The position numbers and the translations under genes are program-made. Positions 1 through 12,143 of a DNA stretch of 64,000 nucleotides are shown one piece after another. How positions within the stretch are numbered: position 1 is the stretch's first letter; every line of letters starts with the position of its first letter. The notes below the pieces were generated by a model. That model ran no database searches. It was not told the origin of the DNA and was given only the letters and a program-made list of their open reading frames with translations. Source of the stretch: Eutrigla gurnardus (lineage: Eukaryota; Chordata; Actinopteri; Perciformes; Triglidae). Location: the NCBI GenBank assembly GCA_963514095.1, contig OY741271.1:10072495-10136494 (forward strand), given 5' to 3'.

Positions 1-17
1 ATATCAGAAGGTCCAGT

Positions 18-155
18 TCTGAAAAATGAAGTCAATGCAGAAGTGCCTTAAACTTGCATTCTCTCTTCTGGACATAAGGGGGCGACACCTCTGGTTGCAA
101 AAATACATCTGATTGCATGGAAGTCTATGAGAAAACTACATCCATTTCTTACATA
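18..155 (+). repeat. Dispersed teleost-type repeat, copy 1
   Basis: This segment matches the reverse complement of 5830-5960 over about 130 bp. Shared landmarks are TTCTGAAAA-TGAAG-CAATG, CATTCTCTCT-CTGG, GGGGGCGAC and TGATTGCATGGAAGTC. It is non-coding. The GGGGGCGAC...GGAAGTCTATGAGAAAA layout resembles a repeat I associate with percomorph genomes, but I cannot name the family. The left boundary may lie before the window starts. Confidence 0.6.
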
Positions 156-175
156 CAGTCTACCTTCATATTGCG

Positions 176-528
176 TCATATAATTGTGGTACAATTCATG
201 GGCAGTAAAATCTGCCCTGCACTTGAAACATGATCATAAAATTGATTTGAGTCACTGAGGCGTCTTTAGGAAGGGTTTCATGGTCGCCTACTTTATGGGT
301 AGGAATTACAATTCTGCAATTATTTTAAAAGATTGTTAATAAAATACCATAAATACATGATTTATATTTCACAATGTTCTACTGTATATGAGCCGCCAGC
401 CATTCAAGTGTACCCAAAAGGTTCTCTCAGCCGTCCCTTCATATCTGTCTAATAGCCCTCCCTTTACCTGCACTATTGCAATTTTGCTGAGCGAAATGTA
501 TCTACTAACCTAATACAAATCAAATATT
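176..528. other. Unassigned non-coding DNA
   Basis: AT-rich sequence with stops in all frames. I see no repeat, exon or RNA signature. Confidence 0.5.
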
Positions 529-640
529 AATCAAATCAAATCAAATCAAACTTTATTTATATGGCACTTTTCATACTTGAAAGTAGCACAAAGTGCCTCA
601 CAGAGAATAAAAGCGAACAAAACAAAAACGAAAAAAGATA
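529..640 (+). repeat. ATCAA simple repeat plus retroposon-like tail
   Basis: Degenerate ATCAA/CAAAT units (about 529-550) run into CTTTATTTATATGGCACTTTT and AAAGTGCCTCACAGAG, followed by A-rich sequence. A TTTATTTATA(T/G)-GCACTTTTCATAC...CAAAGTGC block flanked by CAAAT repeats is common at ends of fish LINE/SINE copies. The family assignment is inferred from memory and not secure. Confidence 0.4.
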
Positions 641-1267
641 TGAACAACAAAGAACACCATGTTGTTCTGTCCTTGGTTCCTGAATGCTTGCTGTAACTCC
701 CGTCCTGCACCGCTTCTCTTTTTTTCTGTCTAATCTATTCATTTTCTGTGCTGGAATCAATGTGTAGAATAAAGGGGTCCTTCATATGGATCATTATTAA
801 CCTAGAGGCTCTCATTTGTGTTAAGTGTGGAAAATTAAAACCTTTAGTGCACTTAAGTTTATTGTTAGCATTAAATCATTTGCTCATCAGATTGATTATT
901 CATAAACATTAGTTGCAAATGTCTTCATAAAACCTTGCACACATATCGTTCATCACAATAACTGACTCACCAAAATGAAATTCAATCTATTTTACCTTGA
1001 GTTGGTTGCATTTATATGCAACAATATTGTTATGATAAACTGAACATGTTATAGATTAATTCTGTTTTTAATAAATATGTTGCAATGTGCAATGCTTTAA
1101 ACTGAATTGTAAAAAATAGTGAACATTTTCAGCTGAAATGATTTTTTTTACTGATTCTCTCATTATTATTATTTTATTCCACTCATATATTTTAGCACCT
1201 GCTGTCTCTTATTGTCTGTCTACTCTTGACCGTGTTGCATTTTTGTGCATTTTGAATGTGTAGCACC
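641..1267. other. Unassigned non-coding DNA
   Basis: AT-rich sequence with no supported gene. The short minus-strand reading frame at 557-760 overlaps the repeat tail and has no recognisable domain. Confidence 0.5.
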
Positions 1268-1334
1268 TTGTTGTTGTTGTTGTTGTTCTTCTTCTTCTTC
1301 TTCTTCTTCTTCTTCTTCTTCTTCTTCTGCTTAC

Positions 1335-1370
<36 letters not shown>
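1268..1370. repeat. Compound trinucleotide microsatellite (TTG)n(TTC)n(ATT)n
   Basis: Three successive trinucleotide tracts: TTG about 1268-1286, TTC about 1287-1328, then ATT about 1334-1369. The apparent 108-residue Leu/Phe-rich reading frame here is a translation of the microsatellite and not a gene. Confidence 0.95.
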
Positions 1371-1371
<1 letters not shown>

Positions 1372-1814
1372 ATGCTATGCGACAAAGCTAGAGCTCATAA
1401 GTATAATTGTTGACGTTATACATTATGCCACAGACCACATGCCACGGAGGGGAGGACGACATGCAACAAAGATTCCTGACTGCAGTAATTGGTCAGCGTC
1501 ACTTAAACCTCCTGGCCAGCAAAAGGTCACTATGCGATTTCTCGTGTGGGGGAAGGAGACGCCTGACACTATTCAAAGATGATAGGATCATCACAAGTTA
1601 TCGTGCAGTTACTTTATCAAATGTAATTGAATGTATGTGTGTAATCATAATCATATGCAATATGCATCAAGATAAAAGAAAATTAGTTTAATGAAGGGAA
1701 AGCCATATGTCATGATTATTAATTAATTCAATTATACATTAATATCATAAAAACAAGATTTTGATCTTTGTCAGCACTGCTGCTAAACCGTTTCATCCAT
1801 CTAGTGAATAGTGA

Positions 1815-1815
<1 letters not shown>
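1371..1815. other. Unassigned non-coding DNA
   Basis: Mixed-composition sequence with short frames only; no exon, repeat or RNA signature seen. Confidence 0.45.
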
Positions 1816-1875
<60 letters not shown>

Positions 1876-1878
1876 GTA

Positions 1879-1917
<39 letters not shown>
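1816..1917. repeat. AT dinucleotide microsatellite in two blocks
   Basis: Two TA tracts (1816-1871 and about 1877-1917) are separated by a repeated GTGAGTATAT unit, suggesting slippage or a small tandem duplication inside the tract. Confidence 0.95.
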
Positions 1918-1920
<3 letters not shown>

Positions 1921-2598
1921 ACTCTTAAACTGATTTATGTGGCCCTCGTTTCTTACATAAGTGCCCTATTTTCCCAGCATTAAATGAAGTGCTAAAACCC
2001 CAGGAAACAAAAGTTATGAAAAAAAGAACTTGTGGGGAGAGTAAGGGCCCACAGGCCAAGAACATACTTAAATCCAACTGTGTTTTTTTCCCCAAAAAAT
2101 ATCCTTCAATGGGGCTTTTGACATTCCTCTCACTCCATTAAAAGCTCAAAGATATTCTGCAGGGAACACATTGTTCTTCATGGGGAAAGGTACTTTCTTG
2201 TTACTGTGGCCCACAGAATATTTACCACCGACTTTTTTATTGAATGTCATTAAAAGAATACACAAAAATCAGTGTCCACCCTGCTATTTTTTAGGTCGAC
2301 GCCGCGTGTTGACATTTTACAGTTGCAAGGCTTTTTACCCATACAGCATCATTATGCATCCTCACACTCCAGGAGCCACTTACAAATGGGAGGCTCACTC
2401 CAAAAAGAGCACTATTCAAACACCACACAACACAAACACTGCTCATTCATTCCTGCGGAGCAGAAAGAGCTCTAAATCTGTCTGAAGCTGTGTTTTTGCT
2501 CCCAGACTCCCTCCAGGTGGGACACCTCTGATAAAACCCACAGACTGCATACTGTACCGAGGAGAACTCCCACAGACAGGCTTACACTGTAAGCAAAG

Positions 2599-2600
<2 letters not shown>
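1918..2600. other. Unassigned non-coding DNA
   Basis: No supported feature. Frames at 2171-2485 are short, lack recognisable motifs and are not supported by splice signals. Confidence 0.45.
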
Positions 2601-2682
<82 letters not shown>

Positions 2683-2683
2683 C

Positions 2684-2744
<61 letters not shown>
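2601..2744. repeat. Compound microsatellite (TG)n(GA)n
   Basis: A TG tract (about 2601-2693, two GC-containing interruptions near 2679) passes directly into a GA tract (about 2694-2744). Three long ORFs covering it on both strands are repeat translations (Cys-Val, Thr-His, Ser-Leu, Arg-Glu). Confidence 0.97.
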
Positions 2745-2746
<2 letters not shown>

Positions 2747-5430
2747 TGTCTGTGTGAAGAGGAAAGAGACCGTCATACAAATAAAACTGAGACATAACGA
2801 AAAACGTCTGACGCAAGAAAATACACGTACATGCACTTTAATGAATATATATACAAATATGAATTACTGAATAAACTTGTGACAAGATACCTTCGGACTC
2901 AGATGACATGTGGTGGTGGAGTCTGGAGATGGAGGAATTTGCGGTATTTGTGCCTGTTTCCAGAAAATTCCCAGACCAACAGAAAAAGAATCAGAGGATC
3001 CAGAGCAGAGGAGGCTGGTCCACAGAGGCGGGGGAGGCTGCTCCTGCTTGTTGTTGAGAGAAAAAGGGAGATGAAAACATTAACAAGGAGTTATTGGTTG
3101 AAATAATTGGTGAGTTGCATTCACATGCTAAATGAGCATCTGTCTCAAATACCAAAGAGCTCTGACTAAGCTGTGTTTGACGCTGTTTGTCCAACTATGA
3201 CTTCCAAATTACATCTCCAATCGTATATTGAGTGTGAATTGTATTATGAGGGTGATGAACTGGCAGCAACAACAATAGATAGATTAATACGCTGGTGTAT
3301 TAGAATTAGAGCGGGTAAAGCAATTTCTGGAGAAAATTGCGGTGTAAATGCTGGATGACGCTACGCTGAATTGCTGGTTTAAATGCGTAAGAAAGTGAAG
3401 TCATAGAATGGGTTTAATTATTATTAGTCAGTGGAAAGTTTAATAACTCCAATAGTCTATAAAAGATGTGGAATAATTTAAAGTTTTTTCTTAAGTGTTG
3501 CTACCCTGCAACACTGCCTTAGAAATGAGCAAGGTTCAGTAAAAAGAATATTTGTAAAGGTGGGAATGCTTTAATTCATATGAATGTCCTAGAAACATTA
3601 AACAAGTACCAATAGTGACCAAAAGATGTGGAATATTTTATGGTTTGTTGAATATATTTATGAAAGTATTAAAGGTATGAATGAGAAAAGTAACAGCATA
3701 CATGTCCCAATGTAGATTTTTTTATCGAGCAGTAGTTAGCTAGGCTTGTTAGCCAACAGTTAGCTTGTGAGCTAAAGCCGAGACGGGCCTCGCTCGGTCT
3801 GAGCTGACCCACTTAATATCTGTTTGATATGCCATCGGCTCCTGGGTCATCTTTTTGTAAACTTGTCTTTAGCTTCAAAAAAGAAAGTAGAGTTAAGTAG
3901 ACAACTAGTGTAAAGTAAAATAACGCTGTCACTGATCCAGGTAATGATGTTGTAAAACAGTCCCGACCGAATGACGAGTAGCCTACAGGGAAGGGGAGAT
4001 GAGATCATAACTCAGGGAGCCCTATTCACCTTTTGGGTTTCTGGGAGAAGGAAGCCGAACGATGTTGCCCTTCTCAACCTTGTAACCTGGACATAGTCAG
4101 CGTGTAGCCTAGGGAGAAATGAATCGCCCACTTTTTTCGTGTCGCTCAACCCAACCTTAAAAGTAATGTATTTCCCTTGGAAATGTAATTTGTGCCTGCA
4201 CCACATTAAGTTTAGGCAAAATAAACAAAAATGCAAACTACTCCTTTTAACTGTGGTCATTACAGTAATAAAGTTTCACCAGAACGTAATTATTTTTAGC
4301 CAACAGAAAAGCCAAACACGCCGTTTCCTCTTCTACTTAATGACACAGAAGCACTGGATCACCCTAGTGGAAGAAAAATATTTCAAAGTTCATTCTTGAA
4401 ATTGAGAATACTCCTAATAATGAGGAAAAAAATATATATATTGCCTCTCTCTCTTTGCCAAAGTTTAAAACAATTCCCACTTTATTATTTCCATTATTGG
4501 CAATTTAGAGATCCCACCTGAAAACTGTTTCACATGGCATCAACTCTGGCTAAAATGATGGCGTAACAGTTCATCCTGGGATTCCTCTTGTCTGATTGGC
4601 TTAGAAAGTCTTGGGCTGTAATCTGTTGGAGGTTAGCGCAGGTTAAGTGGTTTTCTAACAGACGAACAGTGTTAATGATCTCAATTTAGCACTTTAAGAG
4701 TTGTGTGACCACACACTGGACTTCATGCTCTTGAGGTCCACATACAAGTCTGTGGTGACTGAGAGCTTCTGAGGAATGTCAGAATTTAAACAAGATGAAA
4801 GATTTTCTATTTTTATGCATCCAAATTACAAGAAGTCAGTGTTTCCTGCTGGGCTGGAAAAGCCTCTGGAGCAGCATGTAGAGTAGACCATCATGAGACA
4901 TTCTTTTTCCACGGAAACCCAGACTAGGTTTCTTTGAAGTTGACAGCTTTGTAGGATAGGGTGGGTGACCATTCAGCGGAAGGGAGACTCCGGGTAATAA
5001 GATTACTCACTAATTACCGACTAGGCACAGAATCTTGTTTCACCATTTATAATAAGAGGGTTTTTTTTTATTTCATGCAACATATTTTAGAAGCATTTAG
5101 ATGTAACACTTATTGTCCATAGATTAAAGAAAAGAGGGAAAAAAAAACATTTCAAACACAATTTTGAGTTGATGAGCTGAAATTTAAATTCAAAAGCAAA
5201 CAGAAAATGTTTTGCTGTCCTTCTGATTCATTACCGTTCTACTCCATCGAACTCTACATGTCTGGGTTTTATGTCTGTGGCTTTAAAGTACTTAAGAGGA
5301 AGTCAGAGTGGTGTACAGTTGCAAGAGGTATTTAAATCAAATCCTTTGCCTTTGATTGGACCGCTAAAATGTGGGCAGGCTTAGAATGTAGCGTGATGAC
5401 TGTTGCTCCACACTCAACTTACAGCCACCG
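2745..5430. other. Long non-coding stretch, no gene identified
   Basis: No exon or transposon protein recognised. Two weakly similar blocks sharing CAATAGT and AAAAGATGTGGAATA lie at about 3449-3475 and 3611-3640, a possible old local duplication. The block at 4010-4260 has a frame on each strand, neither with a recognisable domain. The remainder is AT-rich and unassigned. Confidence 0.4.
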
Positions 5431-5625
5431 CTCTGCACTGCTCTCATATGGCGGTTATAGCTGATAACGCCGTCCGGACTGACGGTGTTGTCATGGAAGT
5501 GTAGCGCCCACCCTGAAGTTCCCCCTCAAGAAATAACATTCAGCTCTGTTAGGGTTTTTTTTTAATTGATGTCTGAACTGTTTGCACTGTTAGCACCCTT
5601 AGCTGCTTCATAATTCAAGGTAAAT
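5431..5625 (+). repeat. Dispersed repeat family 2, copy at 5.4 kb
   Basis: It shares CTCTGCACTGCTCTC, a TTGTCATGGAAGTGTAGCGCCCACCCTG-like block and TGCACTGTTAGCAC with the copy at 56.7 kb, and more weakly with 7.9 kb. It is non-coding and of unknown class. Confidence 0.45.
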
Positions 5626-5694
5626 TTTACAGTTAAGTGTTAAAGTAATCTCAGAAGCTAACGGCATTGGTAACGTGATAGCAACAGTATATGC

Positions 5695-5739
5695 CGCAGT
5701 GGACACGGTGGACGCGGTGGACACGGTGGACGCAGTGGA
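5695..5739 (+). repeat. Nine-base minisatellite, five units
   Basis: Five head-to-tail 9-mers of the form CRCRGTGGA alternate between CACGGTGGA and CGC(A/G)GTGGA, giving an 18-base higher-order pattern. The tract is CpG-rich within an AT-rich surrounding. Confidence 0.9.
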
Positions 5740-5829
5740 CCATGATTTACTAAATAAACATCATGAAGACTTCAAATTAGAGATTGAGACCATAAACTCA
5801 AGTTTACAATGTTTACTGAGATAATACAT

Positions 5830-5960
5830 AAAGTGAGAAGTAGGGTCATTGACTTCCATGCAATCAGACTTCTTAATTCACCCATGAGGAGTCGCCCCCT
5901 GATGGCCAGTAGAGAGAATGTGAGCTTCTGGCACTTCCACATTGGCTTCACTTTTCAGAA
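5830..5960 (-). repeat. Dispersed teleost-type repeat, copy 2 (inverted)
   Basis: The reverse complement of this segment aligns with 18-155. On the minus strand the order is TTCTGAAAAGTGAAGCCAATG, CATTCTCTCTACTGGCC, GGGGGCGACTCC, then TGATTGCATGGAAGTC. The two copies sit about 5.7 kb apart in opposite orientation. Confidence 0.6.
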
Positions 5961-7850
5961 CGGGAGGTTGCTGCCTGTGGCAAGTACATGCAGGAGTAGT
6001 TAAGTAAATAAGAAACCACATAAGTGCATATAACCACGGCAAAAAGGAGCTGTGTGGACAGCTATAGATAAAATAATTACATAGGAAGTTGTGAAAAGTT
6101 CAGTCAATGTTCATATGCGTGATTATCCCAGCATCTGGGATTTCTCGGTGACAACGGTGTCTCCTCCCCCTCCCAGGCCTCCTCTGCACACTAGCGTGCA
6201 ACAAATCCAGCAAGCAGGGACACTCTTTGTCAAACATTTACTCAAGGCAGGTCAGGGAGCTAACAGCGCTGTCTAGGGAGCCCTGTTTCTATTTTCTCTC
6301 CCGAGTCAAATTGTCCGACCACACGTTCAAAAATGCAAGCCAAATTAGTCTGCATCAAACATTTACATGCAGGGGCTTCTAGTTTTATTTCTGTCCAGCT
6401 TGTCTTTGCTTTTACCTAAACTTGCCGATTTAGAGATGACCTTAAACATTAATTCACGGATTGACCAAGCTTCATGCGCCCTCCATGCCACTCATGCACA
6501 CACACATAAACATAGAACTCCCTCTTTCCCCTCTTGCATGAAAGATTTAACCTGGGCATGTCAGGGAGCTCATTGCTTTGCTCGGAGAGCTCCGGCACCT
6601 CGCAGCCATTTTAAAGCTTGAAGTTTAAAAAATTAAAAGCCAGTCGCCTCGCATTGCATAACAGTCGGATGGTTGTGCAGCAGCGGCATAACTTCATCTG
6701 CGGTGTAAATATGAAGCTGGAATGCAAAGAGCGAAATCGCTGCTCATGCTGGCGGTTTCTGAAAGTGACACGATTTTGGTGCACGTGTTTGAGGCCGTCA
6801 AATATGTTTGCGTCATTTTATATAACATATGCATCTGTGTGGAATATTTCTACGCTTGTGTCTCTTTGTGTCCTGTATCCACTTGCAGGCTTGAGTCAGG
6901 AGGGGCTGGCACAGCAGTGTGTAATTTTCTATGTATAACTCTAGCTTGGAGGCATAATAGTCAGGGTTGCCAGAATATGGTTTACTTTGAAAAAGAGATC
7001 TCAGCGCACACCGCACACAAAGCGGAAGCACACAAACATATGGCTACAAACATATATGTTCATGAGACTTAAGGGAACATATAGCTTTCCGTTTTGGCTG
7101 TGCAGCTGGACACTTTTCGGTCTCTATACCTCTCTTAATCCTCCCTCTCTCTGTTTTTCCCTCGGGAAAATTATGCAGGATAATGTAGGCGGCAGTCGTG
7201 CGCATATAGATGTGCACCTGTTGTCTTGGAAGGAGAACAAAACATCACAGCAGCTTGTAGTTTACTGCTGTATGAGCAAAAACAGACGGAGAAAAAGCTC
7301 AGCAATGTGCAGCCACACCAGACATGCAAACATGCACTCATGCATCCACCCAGCCAGGTGTACTTCAGTCAGTTTGAGGGTTTCGGAGGTCATAAGGTAC
7401 AGTTAGTATGGCTGCATCTCAATTTATCATAGCTCTAGCTTATCTCAATCTAACTGTGTTACTGATTGTTAATAATGTTATTTGTTGCACTTTTAAATGT
7501 CATTTGCACATCGATTTGTACAACTAGCAATGCATTTTTGACAAGTTTAAGGTCAGACTTGAGCTTGTTGTGTCTAATACTGGGTCAAAATGGTTTTGTT
7601 TTGTCAAATAAGCCAACATTAATATTAAAAATGAAAACACTAACACTGGTACTGGGGAAAAGGTTAAGCATGGCTCATTACCAGCTATGAGAATTGTTGT
7701 TATTTCAACTATAATAATGAGAATTCCAGATTATATAAGTGCCTTTTGTTACTGCTGAGCATAATCCAGTAACCAACATTGCCTTAAAACATTTTAAAGT
7801 CACATGTGTGCTCAATGTGCTCAGTTTAATTGTAAAAGGTTCCTTACAGG
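5961..7850. other. Unassigned non-coding DNA
   Basis: Several 70-140-codon frames occur on both strands (for example 6618-7072 and 6987-7406) but they overlap one another, show no domain, and have no matching splice signals. I see no repeat that I can name. Confidence 0.4.
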
Positions 7851-7855
7851 ATCCA

Positions 7856-8185
7856 GAGCAGCAAACAACTACTTGCTGTGTAAAGATATAGAGGACTGAT
7901 GTCGAGCTGAGCAGCGACTGTCACTCTCCCTCTGTGTGTGTTGTTGTCAGAGCTTCTCTGTGCTTTGTTTACATAGCCGGGCTGGTTGTTTATGTATTTT
8001 GTAATTTTTTATTATGCATGTGTGTCTCTATGTTGTGCCCCGCTAGCTAGCTAATGATCGCCGCTCTGTTCATTACAGCTTCTCCGGTAAACACTGTGAG
8101 CTGTGTCAGCACTGTTGCTGTTGTTTCGAGTGTTCATGCTGTTAGCGCTGCTAGCTGCTAGCCGCTGGCTCAGCCGTCACCATGT
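7856..8185 (+). repeat. Dispersed repeat family 2, copy at 7.9 kb
   Basis: It begins AGCAGCAAAC and matches 56689-57010 in the same orientation: TGTAAAGAT(A/G)TAG, then CTCCCTCTGTGTGTGTTGTT, then GCTAGCT, then a TGTTAGC-rich 3' part. The repeated GCTAGC/GTTAGC words are typical of fish interspersed repeats. No coding capacity. Confidence 0.6.
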
Positions 8186-11100
8186 CGAGAGCTATAAATA
8201 TACTCTGAATTCTGAAGACTGACATCCAAACTCAGTTCATCTCAATTAACATCAGTGAAGATACATTTAGATAAGCTCAATTCAAATCAACCTAATTGGT
8301 ACAGAAGCAAAATGTTAACTATGCAATACAGCTGAATGAATCCTCTCAATATTAACAGATGCTAGAAAGCAATACACACATTCAATAACAATCCATCATC
8401 TCCTCAGCTCTTTTGCTTTCTTATCCTCGTGTATGTTGGTGCAGTCACATGCTCTGTGCTCTCTTTAACCTCTAGAGCTTAGCATGTGCTTCGGGATGTT
8501 GTGATCCGTGTCACATGTGTCTGCTCATGAATGTACTAATGTTCATGCGAGAGTTATGCATGACGAACAGAGGAAAGTTGTGCCCTGAGACATCCATTAG
8601 GCTGCTCTGAAACCGTGGTTGACATCAAGGAGAACTTGTTTGTGCACTCGTCGGAAAAGTGGAGCTGTCCTCAGTAATTTTACGATTCTGCAGAAATCAT
8701 TATAGTCATCAGGAAATAGCTCTGGCATTAAGGCATTTACAGGTGAAAAATAAATCATAAAATGCTCAAAACAATTCAACACGAGAGAAGAAGTAATCCC
8801 TACTTGTGACACATGTGCAAAATGTCAAAGTGACTGGTGCACTTTTCAGTGCATTCTGGGCAAGAAAATAGACGAGAATAAAAAAGAACACAGAACAAAG
8901 ATGAATAAAGAAAATGTTGACACCACACAGTCTGCATTGGAAGGAAATACTGACCAGCCTAAGCCACAATGTCAACAACAAAAAAATTAAATAACCAACA
9001 ATGGTAGGTTGAGGATGTACTGGTCAAAGGGATAATGGATCCTGTCTCTCCTTTGAAACATGCTGCCAGTTTCCAGCATGGGGAACAAGTGTGGAATGTG
9101 TGGCAAACTATAGAACAGAAATCTTAGTGGTAGGAAATTGCCAGTATTGAGTGAAAGTGTATGATTTCATAGTTCACTGAAATTGAATCAAAAAGGGACA
9201 AAAATGCAGAAAAAAAAAAAAATCTAAAATAGGGGGCATGAAATGCACTCAGAAAAAAAAAAGTCTTACCCTGCTTGGCATCTCTGCTCGCACTGTGTTA
9301 TAAAAAGACAATCCTCATCTTTTATACATGAAGTTTATATCATAGCAGCAGTTGTTAAGCTTGTTCTAGCTGGGGATCCTCTTGAGAAAGTGTGCCGTTT
9401 GTGGACCTGGGCTGCTAACGGCTGCCTATCCTGTCATGTGAGGACCCATTTTGGGTTCTGACGCAATGCTGGGGGAGCATTACATTACACCGTTATATGA
9501 AACATGGCACCGGGATGAGGGATGTTTCAGGGGGGTGACATGCGGGTAAATAAAGGAGAGAATTAAGACATCTTAGCGCAGAAGAGCGCACCGCTGGAAT
9601 TTCAGAAGTCAAATACCTCCTATCTGTTTGTTGTGGGAAGAGATCTTCACTGTTTCCAAACACACGGACGGATTCATTTGAAGCTGTGATTTGGGCCTCT
9701 TCTTCGCCACTTGTGATGAAGCCCACTAGGGCAGAGGTCACTGGGGATCAGGGGGAGAAGGAGGGGTGGAATGAAAACAGCATGCACAGGAACGACGCAG
9801 ATCCTGCATTGTCATTTTTCTTCAAAACTTCACATAAATGAGGAAGACTCAGGATCAGCCACGAGGACACACACTTCATGGAGTATTATGTTGTCTGTTT
9901 CAATGTTTCTCTGCAGCAATCATTTCTTTTGCTGTGCGGACTGAGCAGAACCAGGAAGACGGACAGAATGCAGGGCAGCAAGAAGTGAAGCAAGACAGGA
10001 AGACAAAAGGAGAGGCTGGTTTGTTGTTGTGCAACAACTTGATATTGATTGGGGTTGTCGAATGATGACGCGGCTATTGTCTCATCTGTCTGCAGTGTGC
10101 AGCCTCTCGCTCTCCTTTCTGTCTTTTCATTCACTTATTACAACTGGTTCCTGAAAAATGTGTCTGCATATTTTAGATACGCAGTCAAATCCAAATTTTG
10201 AACTATGTTGGCCATAAACAGCTCAGACTGAATTTAACGTAATTCACAACCTTTTCTTGAAAATATTTTTTAAATGTAGTGCATATGTTTGGTTTTATAT
10301 AGTAGGACGACTGACACAGATCTTTTTTTTTTGTTTTGTTTAATTAAACCAGCTAAAATTTAGCATTTGGCACTGATGTATAACTTGACCGACTACTACT
10401 TGAACATTTACATTTCATGCTACTTTATACTTTCTGTTCCTTCAGAGGGAAATATTTCCTTTTACTTCACTGCATGCATGTGAAAGCTATAGTTAGGCAT
10501 TTATACAAGTAGCAATTTTATATAATTTTAAATATTTAACCAGATGTTCCCAATATGTTTGTGGCGCTGTGGCAGTTCATAAAATAGTTATAAACTCCTC
10601 ACATAGTTTATTTGTACGACCATTTGAGGCACAAGAGGTAACCCTTCTAAAGCAATAAGAAATGGCATCACTATGAATCTAATAATGTCTTCTTTAGATT
10701 CTTGAAGTACATTTTACCAACAAGATTTACATACTTAAGTAGGACTTTTATTTGGAGTATTATACTTTGTCCTTTTATAGTAGCATTGTGTTCTCCACAA
10801 CAAAGAATACAAATGTTCCTTTATTTTTTTAAATAAAGAAAATTGGTATATATTCTTCTATTTCTTTTTTTTTTTTTTTTTTTTACAAAAAAAATGTTAT
10901 GGTAGAGATTATTAATAACTGTGTAGCTTTGTGCAGTGGGCTGCATTCAGTCTGGGTGGAAGTGTCAGTACTGGGTGTGCATCCTCTCCCCAGCCCATCC
11001 ACTTCACATTAAAAACTTCCTGAACAGCTGAGTGACTGGAAATTATCCATCAAAAATATTTCCCCATGTCAAGTGGATGTAACACAACTACTGGCTTTGT

Positions 11101-11251
11101 GGTTCCTGGTATGAGCTTTTATAAAGGCAGACAGCGAGCAGCTAGCGACCTGAGATGGCAAACAACCTGCCACTCAATTATGTCTAATTACAGTCTTTAT
11201 ATAATTTTACCTGGTGAGTTATTACAGTTATTACAGGGAAATTAACTATAG
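8186..11251. other. Long non-coding stretch, no gene identified
   Basis: No exon with paired splice sites or recognisable protein motif was found. Short frames at 8597-8812, 8766-8981 and 9493-9741 (minus) have no recognised domain. Homopolymer A/T runs occur at 9210-9222 and 10867-10885. Confidence 0.4.
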
Positions 11252-11275
11252 AGCAGAGGTCAGCAACCTTTTTAG
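11252..11275 (+). mobile_element. Possible hAT-type terminus (one end only)
   Basis: CAGAGGTCAGCAACCTTTTT resembles hAT ends of the CAGGGGTCGGCAACC type. I could not find the matching inverted end or an 8-bp target duplication nearby, so this is a weak call. Confidence 0.25.
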
Positions 11276-11887
11276 GGTGGATCTTCACTGAAGGGGAAAA
11301 ACAATCAATTAAATTACCGTAAATAACTGGTCACACGACCCAAAATCTCTCTTGCACACTGATAGTTTGCCACTGGTTAACCTACCTTGTGCCAATAGTG
11401 GCAGGTAGGCCAAAGGATACCTTACTCTGCTAAAGAGATTAAAACCATTTTTGGCTGGACCACATAGGGCGAGCGCTATAAGTCGCTCTGTGGCAGATTA
11501 AAGTAAGTAAGTTAGTAAGTCAGTGAACACAGTCGTCTGAGGGAATCACAGAAACAGTCGCATTGAAAACTCGGACAACTCTCCCTGCAGTGTTTGTAAC
11601 GTGAAATGGAAATCTGGCAAAGTCAACACCTCTTGAACACACAGAATACGTTGGGTCTACATGCTAAAGAATGCACTGTTTATCAGAGCCGGAAAGTGAA
11701 ATCGCCCACAGCCGCTGCAGCTAACGTTAGCATGTCTGCAGCCAGCATCTAAACGATCTAACTTGACCCCTAATACACACAAAACTCAGTATTTGTAAAT
11801 TGCAGACTATTAACAGGAAACATACAACAGTATGCAACTAATTTTTTTACAAAATAAATTGCATGTTTTGTTTTTACAGACAGAGTT
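11276..11887. other. Unassigned non-coding DNA
   Basis: Sequence between the possible hAT end and the LINE 3' end; no supported feature. Confidence 0.4.
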
Positions 11888-12105
11888 AAGTACATTTACA
11901 TTTACATTTAGGTCATTTAGCAGACGCTTTTGTCCAAAGCGACTTACAATAAGTACATTTGTCAAAAGAAGGAAACAAGGAAACCACAACGAATCATTGC
12001 CGATAAAGTAAGAGCTAAAAGTACAACAAGTGTTAGGTCCTCATCTGAGTAAACTAGTAGTTCAAGAGCAACAGTGCTACGATCAGAGTGCTATAGGTAA
12101 GGGTG

Positions 12106-12138
12106 TTTTTTTTTTTTTTGGGGGGGGGGGGGGGGGGG
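12106..12138 (+). repeat. T14-G19 homopolymer pair in the LINE 3' UTR
   Basis: Fourteen T followed by nineteen G, i.e. a C19A14 run in the LINE sense strand just downstream of the stop codon. Length is likely unstable and error-prone in assembly. Confidence 0.9.
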
Positions 12139-12143
12139 TCATG

